Shown here piece after piece: positions 35,465 to 43,448 of a DNA stretch of 64,000 bases. The notes under the pieces were generated by a model. It saw nothing but the letters and a program-made list of their open reading frames with translations, made no database searches and was not told the origin of the DNA. The translations under genes and the position numbers were made by a program. Source of the stretch: an uncultured Eubacteriales bacterium (GTDB lineage: Bacteria; Bacillota; Clostridia; Oscillospirales; Acutalibacteraceae); assembly GCA_934463035.1 (NCBI GenBank), contig CAKSIG010000001.1, forward strand, positions 62,001-126,000. The letters are read 5' to 3'. Position 1 is the stretch's first letter; each line of letters starts with the position of its first letter.

Positions 35465-37123
35465 ATGTTATTTAACTTAAACGGCAAAAGGACAAAATAT
35501 TCGCCGAAAACATTCAAAGGGATTGCTTTTACATCTTCCCTGACCGTAATAATCTGTCTTACCGTTGCTTTCATTGCTCTTTTATTTTACAATGTGAAAA
35601 CAAACACAAAGCACGAGATAAATTCGCAGTCGTCCGACAATGTTGAGTGTGCAAATCAGCTTAACGAGCTGCTTGAAAACAGCAGCCGTATTTGTATGTT
35701 CTTTGCAAACTATAAGGAAATGTCGCCTATGTTCGGGCACCAGATAAATACCGATATACAAAAAAACACCATTCAGGAAAACGCAAGAACCTTTATTTCC
35801 TGTTTTGATTACATAGTGGGGATAGAGGTAATTTCACCGAATTTCACCGTGACATACGGCAATACCGCCGCGGACGGTTCAAAACCCTTACCGCAGTATA
35901 ACTCGTTTAATATGTATTCAAGCGGAGACGATGTTTACCCGCCGTCAATTCAAATTCAATATGTCTCGCAAAATATCAGCGAATACAATGTCCGAATATT
36001 TCTTAGCTCAATATACATATCCCAGCATTACATTAACGGAGATAATACGTTTTTAATAGACAGGGAGTCGGGAAAGATACTTCTTTCCAAAAACACTCAG
36101 TTAATTAACCGTTCCATAAACGATGAATATACGGGTCTTGATATTGCAAACGGCACAAGCCGCCGCTACGTTCTGAGCCACGACCAAATAAGCAAAAGCG
36201 AGCTTACTGTTGTATCCTTGCAGTCAAAGGGTTTGATTTTAAAAAAGACCGTTTCTTCCGTCCTTATGTTACTGCTCCTGTTCCTGCTTATAGCCTCAAT
36301 AAGCATTAACATAATTTACCGAATTTTATCGCATATATACCGCCCGATAGAAAACGTTGCGGAAATTTTAAAATACTATATGCCCTCAAACAACGCCTTT
36401 ATTGAAAACGATTCCGCGTTTATAGAGCAGCTTTCGCAAAAGGACTCGTTTAACGAAAATATAAGAGCTGCCCTTCTTCAAATTAAAAAAGGGCAGTTAT
36501 ATACTCTGCATTCTCAAATTTCTCCGCACATGCTCGGCAACACCTTGGAAATTGTGAAATGGCAGGTAATAGACAAAATAGGATACGGCAGTAATATTGA
36601 AAAATCGCTTAACACAATGGGTGTCTTCCTAAACGAAGCCTATCAATATCACAGCCTTATAACCGACATCGGCAACGAGATTGAACGAACCAAGCTCTAC
36701 ACCGAAATGGTAGTGCCGCTGTTTTACAAGTCCCTTAAAATAGAATGGAATGTTGACCCCGATATTTTAAATTGCGCAATCATTCGCTTTACACTCCAAC
36801 CGCTGATAGAAAACAGCATAACACACGCATTCAGACACACCGAAACCGAGCCAAAAATAGTAATTGAAATTCACGGCGATAAAAATTTGATATATATTAA
36901 TATCCGCGACAACGGTATGGGTATGAGTCCGCAGGTGTTAAACAGTATTAAACACAGCTTAAAAGACGATGACGAAATTTCCGACAAGCACATCGGCATT
37001 AAAAACTCACATCTTAAACTTAAACTCCTTTTCGGCGAGGATTACGGAATTAAGAGCATACAAAGCGATAATAACGGAACAAGACTTTTAATAGAATTTC
37101 CAAGATACAATTATCCGACTTAA
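35465..37123 (+). CDS. Sensor histidine kinase, YesM type
   Basis: 552 residues. Transmembrane helices at about 22-43 and 262-284 enclose an extracytoplasmic sensor of about 215 residues. A HAMP-like segment follows, then the His_kinase box LHSQISPHMLGNTLE with His355 as the phosphorylation site, and the ATP-binding motifs LQPLIENSITHAF (N box) and IRDNGMGMS (G1). The box has MLG where most YesM proteins have FLY/FLF. Together with the preceding regulator it forms a two-component pair that probably reports sugar outside the cell to cluster I. The operon ends in the hairpin at 37155. Confidence 0.93.
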   Translation: MLFNLNGKRTKYSPKTFKGIAFTSSLTVIICLTVAFIALLFYNVKTNTKHEINSQSSDNVECANQLNELLENSSRICMFFANYKEMSPMFGHQINTDIQKNTIQENARTFISCFDYIVGIEVISPNFTVTYGNTAADGSKPLPQYNSFNMYSSGDDVYPPSIQIQYVSQNISEYNVRIFLSSIYISQHYINGDNTFLIDRESGKILLSKNTQLINRSINDEYTGLDIANGTSRRYVLSHDQISKSELTVVSLQSKGLILKKTVSSVLMLLLLFLLIASISINIIYRILSHIYRPIENVAEILKYYMPSNNAFIENDSAFIEQLSQKDSFNENIRAALLQIKKGQLYTLHSQISPHMLGNTLEIVKWQVIDKIGYGSNIEKSLNTMGVFLNEAYQYHSLITDIGNEIERTKLYTEMVVPLFYKSLKIEWNVDPDILNCAIIRFTLQPLIENSITHAFRHTETEPKIVIEIHGDKNLIYINIRDNGMGMSPQVLNSIKHSLKDDDEISDKHIGIKNSHLKLKLLFGEDYGIKSIQSDNNGTRLLIEFPRYNYPT

Positions 37124-37154
37124 AACGTATAATTTTTTAAAACACCGAAAACGC

Positions 37155-37198
37155 AACCCCCGTATGACCGTCAGCTTGCTGACAGTCATACGGGGGTT
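37155..37198. terminator. Hairpin element B, second copy
   Basis: AACCCCCGTATGAC at 37155-37168 pairs perfectly with 37185-37198; the loop holds the palindrome TCAGCTTGCTGA (37171-37182), the same as in the copy at 10025. ATTTTA follows on the plus strand. It can end the two-component operon and, from the other side, it lies where a terminator of the adjacent tRNA remnant would be. Confidence 0.75.
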
Positions 37199-37213
37199 AT
37201 TTTAATGCGGTTT

Positions 37214-37241
37214 TGGGTAGTGTGACAGGACTCGAACCTGT
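37214..37241 (-). pseudogene. tRNA 3'-end remnant (T arm, acceptor strand, CCA)
   Basis: Read on the minus strand, ACAGG-TTCGAGT-CCTGT (37241-37225) is a perfect T arm with the standard seven-base loop. It is followed by a seven-base acceptor strand CACACTA (37224-37218), one discriminator base (C) and an encoded CCA (37216-37214). The matching 5' acceptor TAGTGTG and the D and anticodon arms are missing upstream (37242-37310). This is what an integrase leaves when an element inserts at a tRNA 3' end, so it may be an attachment-site scar. Confidence 0.6.
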
Positions 37242-37295
37242 TTTACGTGAGCAGATTTTTCGCATTGCTTTGTTAAAATACTTGTTAATCCGAAA

Positions 37296-37330
37296 TTAGG
37301 CTGACTGGGGTTTGACCCTCGTCTGCCTAA
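37296..37330 (+). terminator. Hairpin element A, diverged second copy, followed by a U-run
   Basis: TTAGGC/GCCTAA ends and matching inner segments GAC/GTC and GGG/CCC form a stem with symmetric mismatches; six T residues follow at 37331-37336. It aligns along its length with the hairpin at 9959-9993. The U-run overlaps the end of the FAD oxidoreductase gene on the other strand. Confidence 0.6.
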
Positions 37331-37334
37331 TTTT

Positions 37335-38603
37335 TTAATCTAGTCCGATGAATGCGTTTTGATTTTTTAATTCTTTTTGAATGAGTTTAACATCTGCGCT
37401 TTTTGCGGGCTTCTTTGTGTTTGAAGCTATCGCCGCGGCAACGCCTGCGGCGTGTCCCGTTGCACAGCATATCGGCATAATTCTGATTGAAGCCTGCGCC
37501 TCATGGTCACAGGAAATGCAACGTCCGGCGACCAGCAAATTGCTTACATCTTTGGCAACCAAGCTACGGTACGGTATTGTATAGTACGTGCCTGCTTCAA
37601 AATAGTGGTGCGACGTGCCCGTGCCCTCGGGATTATGTATATCTATGTCATAATCGCCTGCGGCTATCGCATCGGCAAATTTTGTTGTTTTTACAAGCTC
37701 ATCGCCTGTGAGAATATGCTCACCGTTTATCATACGGCTTTCGCGAACACCAACCGAAACCGCGCTTGATACAATGCTTATATTTCGGCAAAACTCAAAA
37801 TTGTTTTTTAAAAACTCGGTGAGTTCTATCATTTGCTTTCTGCCCTCTATTTCGGCTCGGCTTAGGTCGAACGGATCTGTGGGATTCAGTTTTACTATTC
37901 GCGTAGAATTAAAATGAATTATATTTTCGTTGCAGGTTTTGAATACCAGAATATCCTCACGCGGATTTTTTATTTTGCCTGCAAGGCGGTATTCTTTATA
38001 AAGCTCCTGAATTTCCGAATAATGACCGAAAAACTCATTGAACGAAACACCTGTTACACGGAAGCACAGCGTCATAGGCTGGCAAAGGCTATCCGATTCT
38101 CTGCCAAGACGAAAGCCGCATTTCGACAGCATAGCAAGATTTGCGTCCCCCGTCGCGTCAACAAAGCAGTCCGCCCCGAATTTATTTTTTCCGTTTACAG
38201 TTGATACCTCTATTGATTTTATCTTTCCGTCTTCAACCTCGGCGCCCGATAACGTTGCGTGAAACAGCACGTCTGCACCGCTTTCACACAGCATATTGTC
38301 TAATATGTATTTGAGATAATCGGTATTGAAAAATGTATCTGCTCCTACCTCGCGGCTTTTGGCTCTTTCGACAATTTCCTTAAATATTCCCTGAACCAAA
38401 TAGAGCTTTTTCTTGGTGCCGTCGTCATCCTTAACATCGGTAAAATACCGCATAAACGGCAGAACCAAGGAATTTGAGGCGGCACCGCCGAGACAGCCGC
38501 TCTTTTCTATCAGGAGGGTTTTTGCACCGAGTCTTGCGGAGGCAACCGCCGCTCCGACGCCTGCAAACCCTCCGCCGACAACTATAACATCATAATTTTT
38601 CAT
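37335..38603 (-). CDS. FAD-dependent oxidoreductase (FAD_oxidored family)
   Basis: 422 residues, cytoplasmic. The N-terminus YDVIVVGGGFAGVGAAVASA is a Rossmann dinucleotide-binding motif, followed by the acidic ribose contact LLIEKSGCLGGAAS, and CFVDATGDANLA and LLVAGRCISCDHEAQAS, all signatures of the PF12831 group that is often linked to sugar and sugar-acid catabolism loci. The redox substrate is unknown. Its ATG overlaps the TGA of the GH3 gene (ATGA, 38600-38603). It is the last gene of cluster II. Confidence 0.88.
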   Translation of the reverse strand: MKNYDVIVVGGGFAGVGAAVASARLGAKTLLIEKSGCLGGAASNSLVLPFMRYFTDVKDDDGTKKKLYLVQGIFKEIVERAKSREVGADTFFNTDYLKYILDNMLCESGADVLFHATLSGAEVEDGKIKSIEVSTVNGKNKFGADCFVDATGDANLAMLSKCGFRLGRESDSLCQPMTLCFRVTGVSFNEFFGHYSEIQELYKEYRLAGKIKNPREDILVFKTCNENIIHFNSTRIVKLNPTDPFDLSRAEIEGRKQMIELTEFLKNNFEFCRNISIVSSAVSVGVRESRMINGEHILTGDELVKTTKFADAIAAGDYDIDIHNPEGTGTSHHYFEAGTYYTIPYRSLVAKDVSNLLVAGRCISCDHEAQASIRIMPICCATGHAAGVAAAIASNTKKPAKSADVKLIQKELKNQNAFIGLD

Positions 38604-40756
38604 ATATCGCAGTCCCCGTTGTAAACTATTATTTTTTCACCGTCGCCCGTTTTTAGGAACAGTTTAACCTTGCATTTTTCACACACAAACTTCTTGTGTT
38701 TATAAAAGGAAAGCATATCGTGGGTTACTTTTATGCTCAGCGTTTTTTCCTCGCCTGCTTTGAGAAAGACCTTTCTGAACTCTTTAAGTTCTTCCACAGG
38801 ACGTACAACAGATGTGTTTATAAGGCTTACATAAAACTGCACGATTTCACAGCCGTCAAAATCTCCTGTGTTTTTAACGGTTATTTTTAATTCGCCGTTG
38901 TTAAACGAAATGTCTTTATACTCGAAATCAGTATAACTCAGACCCGAGCCGAACGTGAAAAGCGGCGTATTTTCGCAATCAATATAGCCGCAGGAAAAAC
39001 GCTGTCCTTTAAAATACGGTCTGCCCGTGTTTGTATGATTATAGTAGATAGGGCACTGCCCGACATTCCTCGGCAAGCTCATTGCAAGTCTGCCACTCGG
39101 ATTGACGTCGCCTGCAAGCACCCGTGCCAAAGCGTTACCCGATTCACAGCCGAGATACCACGCGTAAATTATGGCGTCACAGTACGGCTCCGCTTCGGAA
39201 ATGTCAAGCGGTCTGCCCGAAAACACGACTGCAACCGTCTTTTTTCCTGCCGATTTCAGCCTTTTTATCAATTCTGTTTGATTGTCTGAAAGTTTTATGT
39301 CAACCTTTGAGGAGGCTTCGCCCGTATCGCCCATATGCTCTCCCACCGCAACAACACAGGTATCGCACTTGTCGAAAGCAGTTATATCATTCGGATACGG
39401 AATATCGTTTTTGTCGGCTGTATCACGGTCCTGAACACGGTATATTTTATCGCACAGACCGAGTAAGATTTTTTCTTTGCCGATAACGTTGCATAGCCCT
39501 TCAAAAAGCGATATGTTTTTAGGCGATTGCATTGAGAACGCCCATTCCCCGCCGACTTCGTCGCTGTCGGCAAGCGGACCGCACAGCCCGACAGTACCGT
39601 TTTTATCAAGCGGCAAAACACCGTTATTTTTAAGCAGAACTGCCGACTGCTCGGCAACGCTTCTGCTTATCTGCCTGTGTTTTGAATTTAAAAAGTATGA
39701 TTTTTCCCTTTCTTCGCTTAATCCTTTAAAGGGGTCTTCAAACAATCCGAGTTTGTTTTTAAGGCGCAGTATTCTTAAAACCGCGCTGTCTATCTGCTTT
39801 TCGGAAATTATCCCCTTTTCAACCAAGCATTTGCCGTTTTCAAGGATTAAAGTATTCATCATTTCAATGTCAACAGAAGAATTAATTGCAAGCTCGGCGA
39901 GCCGTGCGTTGTCGTCCGAAATTCCGTGATTTTTACATTCGCCCAAGGAGTTGTAGTCGGTTATTAAAACGCCGTCAAAACCCATTTCTTTGCGCAAAAT
40001 CTCATTATTTACATATTCATTAACGGTCATCGGCACACCGTTTAACGTGTTAAACGACGTCATCATCATACTTACGTTAGCATTTGCCGCGGCACGGAAC
40101 GAGGGTAAATAAGAATTGTAAAGCTCGTTATCCGATATTTCGGCGGCGTTATAATCGCGTCCGCCTATTACCGCGCCGTAGCCGAGCCAATGCTTGGCAC
40201 AGCAGGACACGTGATTTTCGTCAATAGTTTCTTCTTCGCCCTGAAAGCCCGTTACTGCCGCCGCAGTCAAACGCGACGATAAATACGGGTCTTCGCCGAA
40301 CGATTCCATAACCCTGCCCCATCTCGCGTCGCGCGACAAATCGGTTGCGGGTGCAAAAACGGTATGCACGCCCGATGCCGAGCTTTCCTCGGCAGACACT
40401 CGGCACGCCTCTTTAACAGCGTTTTCATCAAACGAACAAGCCATAGCAAGCGGTATTGGGAACACCGTTTCCTTTCCGTGAACGACATCTGACATAAAAA
40501 GCAGCGGAATTTTGTTGCGGTCGTTTTTTAAATGGTCTTCCTGTATCTTCCGTATATCTGCGGCTTTGGGAACGTAAATTATCATACTTCCCATCGCATA
40601 ATACTGCGCATTGGTAAGCCCTTTTGTTTTAAGAGTGGGGTTTATTAACGCCGCCTTTTCATCGGCGGTTTTTCTCGGCTCACCCTGCGTCATTTGGCAG
40701 AGCTTTTCCTCCAATGTCATCTGTTCAATCAGTTTTACAAGCTGTTCGTCACGCAT
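38600..40756 (-). CDS. GH3 beta-glycosidase
   Basis: 718 residues, no signal peptide. The N-terminal barrel carries FAPATDLSRDARWGR, ESFGEDPYLS, CCAKHWLGYG and GVLITDYNS, where Asp267 is the expected nucleophile. An alpha/beta sandwich (AEQSAVLLKNNGVLPL onward) and a C-terminal fibronectin-III-like domain follow, the three-domain layout of GH3 beta-glucosidases and beta-xylosidases. The acid/base residue is not certain. It probably cleaves beta-linked di- or oligosaccharides in the cytoplasm. It is 3 nt from the DUF4965 gene and overlaps the oxidoreductase gene. Confidence 0.94.
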   Translation of the reverse strand: MRDEQLVKLIEQMTLEEKLCQMTQGEPRKTADEKAALINPTLKTKGLTNAQYYAMGSMIIYVPKAADIRKIQEDHLKNDRNKIPLLFMSDVVHGKETVFPIPLAMACSFDENAVKEACRVSAEESSASGVHTVFAPATDLSRDARWGRVMESFGEDPYLSSRLTAAAVTGFQGEEETIDENHVSCCAKHWLGYGAVIGGRDYNAAEISDNELYNSYLPSFRAAANANVSMMMTSFNTLNGVPMTVNEYVNNEILRKEMGFDGVLITDYNSLGECKNHGISDDNARLAELAINSSVDIEMMNTLILENGKCLVEKGIISEKQIDSAVLRILRLKNKLGLFEDPFKGLSEEREKSYFLNSKHRQISRSVAEQSAVLLKNNGVLPLDKNGTVGLCGPLADSDEVGGEWAFSMQSPKNISLFEGLCNVIGKEKILLGLCDKIYRVQDRDTADKNDIPYPNDITAFDKCDTCVVAVGEHMGDTGEASSKVDIKLSDNQTELIKRLKSAGKKTVAVVFSGRPLDISEAEPYCDAIIYAWYLGCESGNALARVLAGDVNPSGRLAMSLPRNVGQCPIYYNHTNTGRPYFKGQRFSCGYIDCENTPLFTFGSGLSYTDFEYKDISFNNGELKITVKNTGDFDGCEIVQFYVSLINTSVVRPVEELKEFRKVFLKAGEEKTLSIKVTHDMLSFYKHKKFVCEKCKVKLFLKTGDGEKIIVYNGDCDI

Positions 40757-40759
40757 AAA

Positions 40760-42634
40760 TTACTCCCGATTAAGAATTTTCCTGTCTAACAATAATTTTA
40801 TAAACAATCCGCCTTGCACCGATCTGTGCTGAAAAGCGAATTTTTCTGCTGTTACGGAATCATACCAATCTGCCATAGGAACCCTGCATTTTGTGAAATT
40901 GTAGGCGTTCCACAACAAGTCGGCAAACAGTTCAAAATCTTCCTTTTTGTCGGCAAGGGAAGCCGTCCATAAAAGCCAGTCGGATTTCGTATACGTTTCC
41001 CTTGAATCAAGCGGCATTCCGTATGGAGCCAACCTGTTTTTATAGGAACTGAACTCTTTTTCGATAACGCCGTTTTTAAATACGTGAGTGCCGAAAAGTT
41101 TGTCCCAAATTATGTTGTATTTCATACTGAAAGTTCCGCTCTTATCGAACGAAAGGCGGTAACAGCCGCTGTCGTCAGCCGCGCGCCTTTCCCAATCCTC
41201 AGCCATACCGAGCGCGATATTATGGTAATCGTTTTCTTCGCCTATCTCATCGCTTATGATAGCCATTGCCTCAATTGCCATAATTGCCTTGACCGCAAGA
41301 TTGCAGTTGTGCGCCGAATGACCTGCAAAATCATCAGTGCATAGCTGGTTTTCGGGATCGCCGCCGTTTTTCACCAAATAATCCGCCCATTGTTTAAGCA
41401 ACGGGTAGTGACCCTCGGCAAAGCTGAAATCCTTTTGCGCTATGCAGACCGCCGCTGTCATAAGCAACATATTTCCGCATTCTTCAATAGGCATCTGCAC
41501 ATCTTCAATGGTGCCGCCGTAGGTCTGTCCCCAAAGTATCGGGTATGTACCGACGTCGTGCGGCGCAAACTCGTGCCGCCAATCAGGCATTGAAGCATAC
41601 CTGAATATTGGGCGCAACATTCCCTTAACAAGCTCGGGATTAAAAAGCAAAAACAGCGGAACGGACGGATAACTTACGTCAACCGTTGCGGCGCAGCCGT
41701 TTGAAAAGCACTCCTTTGATATGTAAAGCAGACTGCCGTTGGTATCGACAACCAGCTTGTGAGCCGCAAGCACCTGACGGTATGCAAGGCTTAACAATTC
41801 AGCGTATTTTTCACCGCCTGAAACAGTTGCTTTTTCTATGAGTTCGCCGTCAAAAGCGTCTGCCCTGTTCTTTAATTCCGTGTATTCATTATATGCGGTA
41901 AGTATCACGTTGTCAATGCTTTCGCCGTCCCTGTTCCAGAACGAAGTCAGTTGAGAGTGAAAGTAATCTATGCTTTTGTAATCGTCATAAGCAAAGGCAA
42001 AAACCGCGCCTTCTAAAACATCGGCGCTCATAGTAACGTACATCGTCTCGGCGCCGCGGTCGGTTATTCGTCCGCAGTCGGTTGTACCGCCCTTGCAGGC
42101 AAGATAAAAACAGCCCCAATCTATCCTGACGTCGTCGCCGAAGCGCAGAAGTATCGGCTGTTGCTCGCTTTTCATAGATATGACCGATATGCCGTCAATG
42201 CTCGCCGTTTCGGTTATAATTTCAGCCTGACGCCGTTTGTCCTGACATATTTCCTCGGCAACGCAAACCCTCGCCCTTGCATTCTTATCACTGCAAGAGA
42301 CGTGCATATAGTTAAGCGGACGTGAAAGCAGCTCGTAGTCGTCAAGGAACATAGGCGCGGTAAACGTTATTTCCGCCTGTTCGCCGCCGACATTGAATAT
42401 TGCCTTTGTTGACATTGCGGTTATCTGAATATCTGTCTGTACCGCTTTTTCGGTCTTTTGGTCATTCCCCAAAAGTATGTATTCGCGATCTTTAACGGTT
42501 AAATAAACCCTTATGGGCATATCCTTACCCGTCCAATGAACCGTGTCGCAGTCGTTAAGCCTGTCGGACGGCAGCCAGATTGAAATATATGGGTCTATTG
42601 TTATTATCGGGATACTCGGCGCTCTTAATTTCAT
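40760..42634 (-). CDS. Glutaminase-A-like DUF4964/DUF5127/DUF4965/DUF1793 protein, possible glycosidase
   Basis: 624 residues, no signal peptide. PYISIWLPSDRLNDCDTVHW at the start matches the DUF4964 edge, and HEFAPHDVGTYPILWG together with MPIEECGNMLLMTAA are the hallmarks of DUF4965, an (alpha/alpha)6 toroid. The family takes its name from a fungal glutaminase, but bacterial members sit in glycan loci and the toroid is a glycosidase-type fold, so I infer a carbohydrate substrate. Candidate acids are Asp and Glu in the two motifs above. It lies between the SGNH esterase (16 nt) and GH3 (3 nt) genes of cluster II. Confidence 0.82.
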   Translation of the reverse strand: MKLRAPSIPIITIDPYISIWLPSDRLNDCDTVHWTGKDMPIRVYLTVKDREYILLGNDQKTEKAVQTDIQITAMSTKAIFNVGGEQAEITFTAPMFLDDYELLSRPLNYMHVSCSDKNARARVCVAEEICQDKRRQAEIITETASIDGISVISMKSEQQPILLRFGDDVRIDWGCFYLACKGGTTDCGRITDRGAETMYVTMSADVLEGAVFAFAYDDYKSIDYFHSQLTSFWNRDGESIDNVILTAYNEYTELKNRADAFDGELIEKATVSGGEKYAELLSLAYRQVLAAHKLVVDTNGSLLYISKECFSNGCAATVDVSYPSVPLFLLFNPELVKGMLRPIFRYASMPDWRHEFAPHDVGTYPILWGQTYGGTIEDVQMPIEECGNMLLMTAAVCIAQKDFSFAEGHYPLLKQWADYLVKNGGDPENQLCTDDFAGHSAHNCNLAVKAIMAIEAMAIISDEIGEENDYHNIALGMAEDWERRAADDSGCYRLSFDKSGTFSMKYNIIWDKLFGTHVFKNGVIEKEFSSYKNRLAPYGMPLDSRETYTKSDWLLWTASLADKKEDFELFADLLWNAYNFTKCRVPMADWYDSVTAEKFAFQHRSVQGGLFIKLLLDRKILNRE

Positions 42635-42650
42635 TAAATTTTATCTCCTG

Positions 42651-43310
42651 TTATATTAGTTCAAGTCCTGTCACACTTTCATAGGCTTTTAACCACTCGT
42701 TTTTTATAAGCTCGTGTCCTGCGGCAGAGGGGTGTACACCGTCAAGCGTCCAATAGTTCGAGGGCGCTGATTTTTCGGCGTTGTCAAACACACTTTGCAA
42801 TTTCATAAAATAAACGCCGTGGCCTTCGGCAACCCTTTTTGCCGCCGCTGCGACGGCGTCTACCCCCGAACGAAATTTATCCCACCGTTTCGGGTCTTCG
42901 GCGTTTGAGTCGGTTGACACGCCGTGAACAACAAACGGCTCCATTATCATCAGCTTTGTTTCGGGCAGGCGCTCTTTAATTTCATCAATCATCTGATTAT
43001 AAAGCCTTTCGTAGCTGTCGGCAGGGGTGCCGTTTTTCCAGTCTATTTCGTGCCACACATCGTTTACGCCGACGAGTATGCTCATAAAATCGGGTTTAAG
43101 ATGTATAATGTCCTTTTGCATACGCGAGTATACATCCGCCAGCTTGTGACCGCCGATACCCCTGTTGTAAAACCTGTATTTTTGCGGATATTTCAGTCCT
43201 AAATATCCCTCTATCATAGTCGCATATCCGCAGCCGTCGTTGTTGTCGTCGTTGTAGTTTCTGTTGGCGTCGGTTATCGAGTCGCCCTGAAATAAAATTA
43301 TCTTTTCCAT
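42651..43310 (-). CDS. SGNH/GDSL-family esterase
   Basis: 219 residues from the ATG at 43310, with AGGAGAT just upstream; the longer frame from 43340 would overlap micropeptide C. All four SGNH blocks are present: FQGDSITD (Ser11 nucleophile), NRGIGGHKLADV (Gly), LVGVNDVW (Asn) and WTLDGVHPSAAGH (Asp-His pair). There is no signal peptide, so it should act in the cytoplasm, most likely removing acetyl groups from imported oligosaccharides, as carbohydrate esterases of this fold do. It is translated 11 nt after micropeptide C. Confidence 0.92.
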   Translation of the reverse strand: MEKIILFQGDSITDANRNYNDDNNDGCGYATMIEGYLGLKYPQKYRFYNRGIGGHKLADVYSRMQKDIIHLKPDFMSILVGVNDVWHEIDWKNGTPADSYERLYNQMIDEIKERLPETKLMIMEPFVVHGVSTDSNAEDPKRWDKFRSGVDAVAAAAKRVAEGHGVYFMKLQSVFDNAEKSAPSNYWTLDGVHPSAAGHELIKNEWLKAYESVTGLELI

Positions 43311-43321
43311 CGTTATATCTC

Positions 43322-43444
43322 CTAAAAATATTCTGTCCATTGGCTTTCGTCAGGCATTTTAAGTGTATTCTCCCCGTTTGCTATGCGGTCCTCCGACTTA
43401 GCATAATAAACATCTGCCAACGGTTTAACATATTTCTTTCGCAT
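43322..43444 (-). CDS. Micropeptide C, 40 residues, ending WTEYF
   Basis: The frame starts 4 nt after the stop of the GH127 gene and ends 11 nt before the esterase start. It begins MRKKYVKPLADVYYAKSED, which aligns with the MKKYxxPxLxIYSKxxxE start of micropeptides A and B with one extra residue, but lacks their Cys. The last nine residues, DESQWTEYF, resemble the C-terminus of the small lipoprotein of the same operon (PDWTEYY). The ribosome site is weak (GGAGTG). A tight fit between two enzyme genes supports translation. Function unknown. Confidence 0.65.
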   Translation of the reverse strand: MRKKYVKPLADVYYAKSEDRIANGENTLKMPDESQWTEYF

Positions 43445-43448
43445 AAAA

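Noticed and set aside
37214..37310. Complete tRNA gene on the minus strand
   Set aside because: Only the T arm, acceptor 3' strand and CCA are present; no matching 5' acceptor strand, D arm or anticodon arm can be built upstream.
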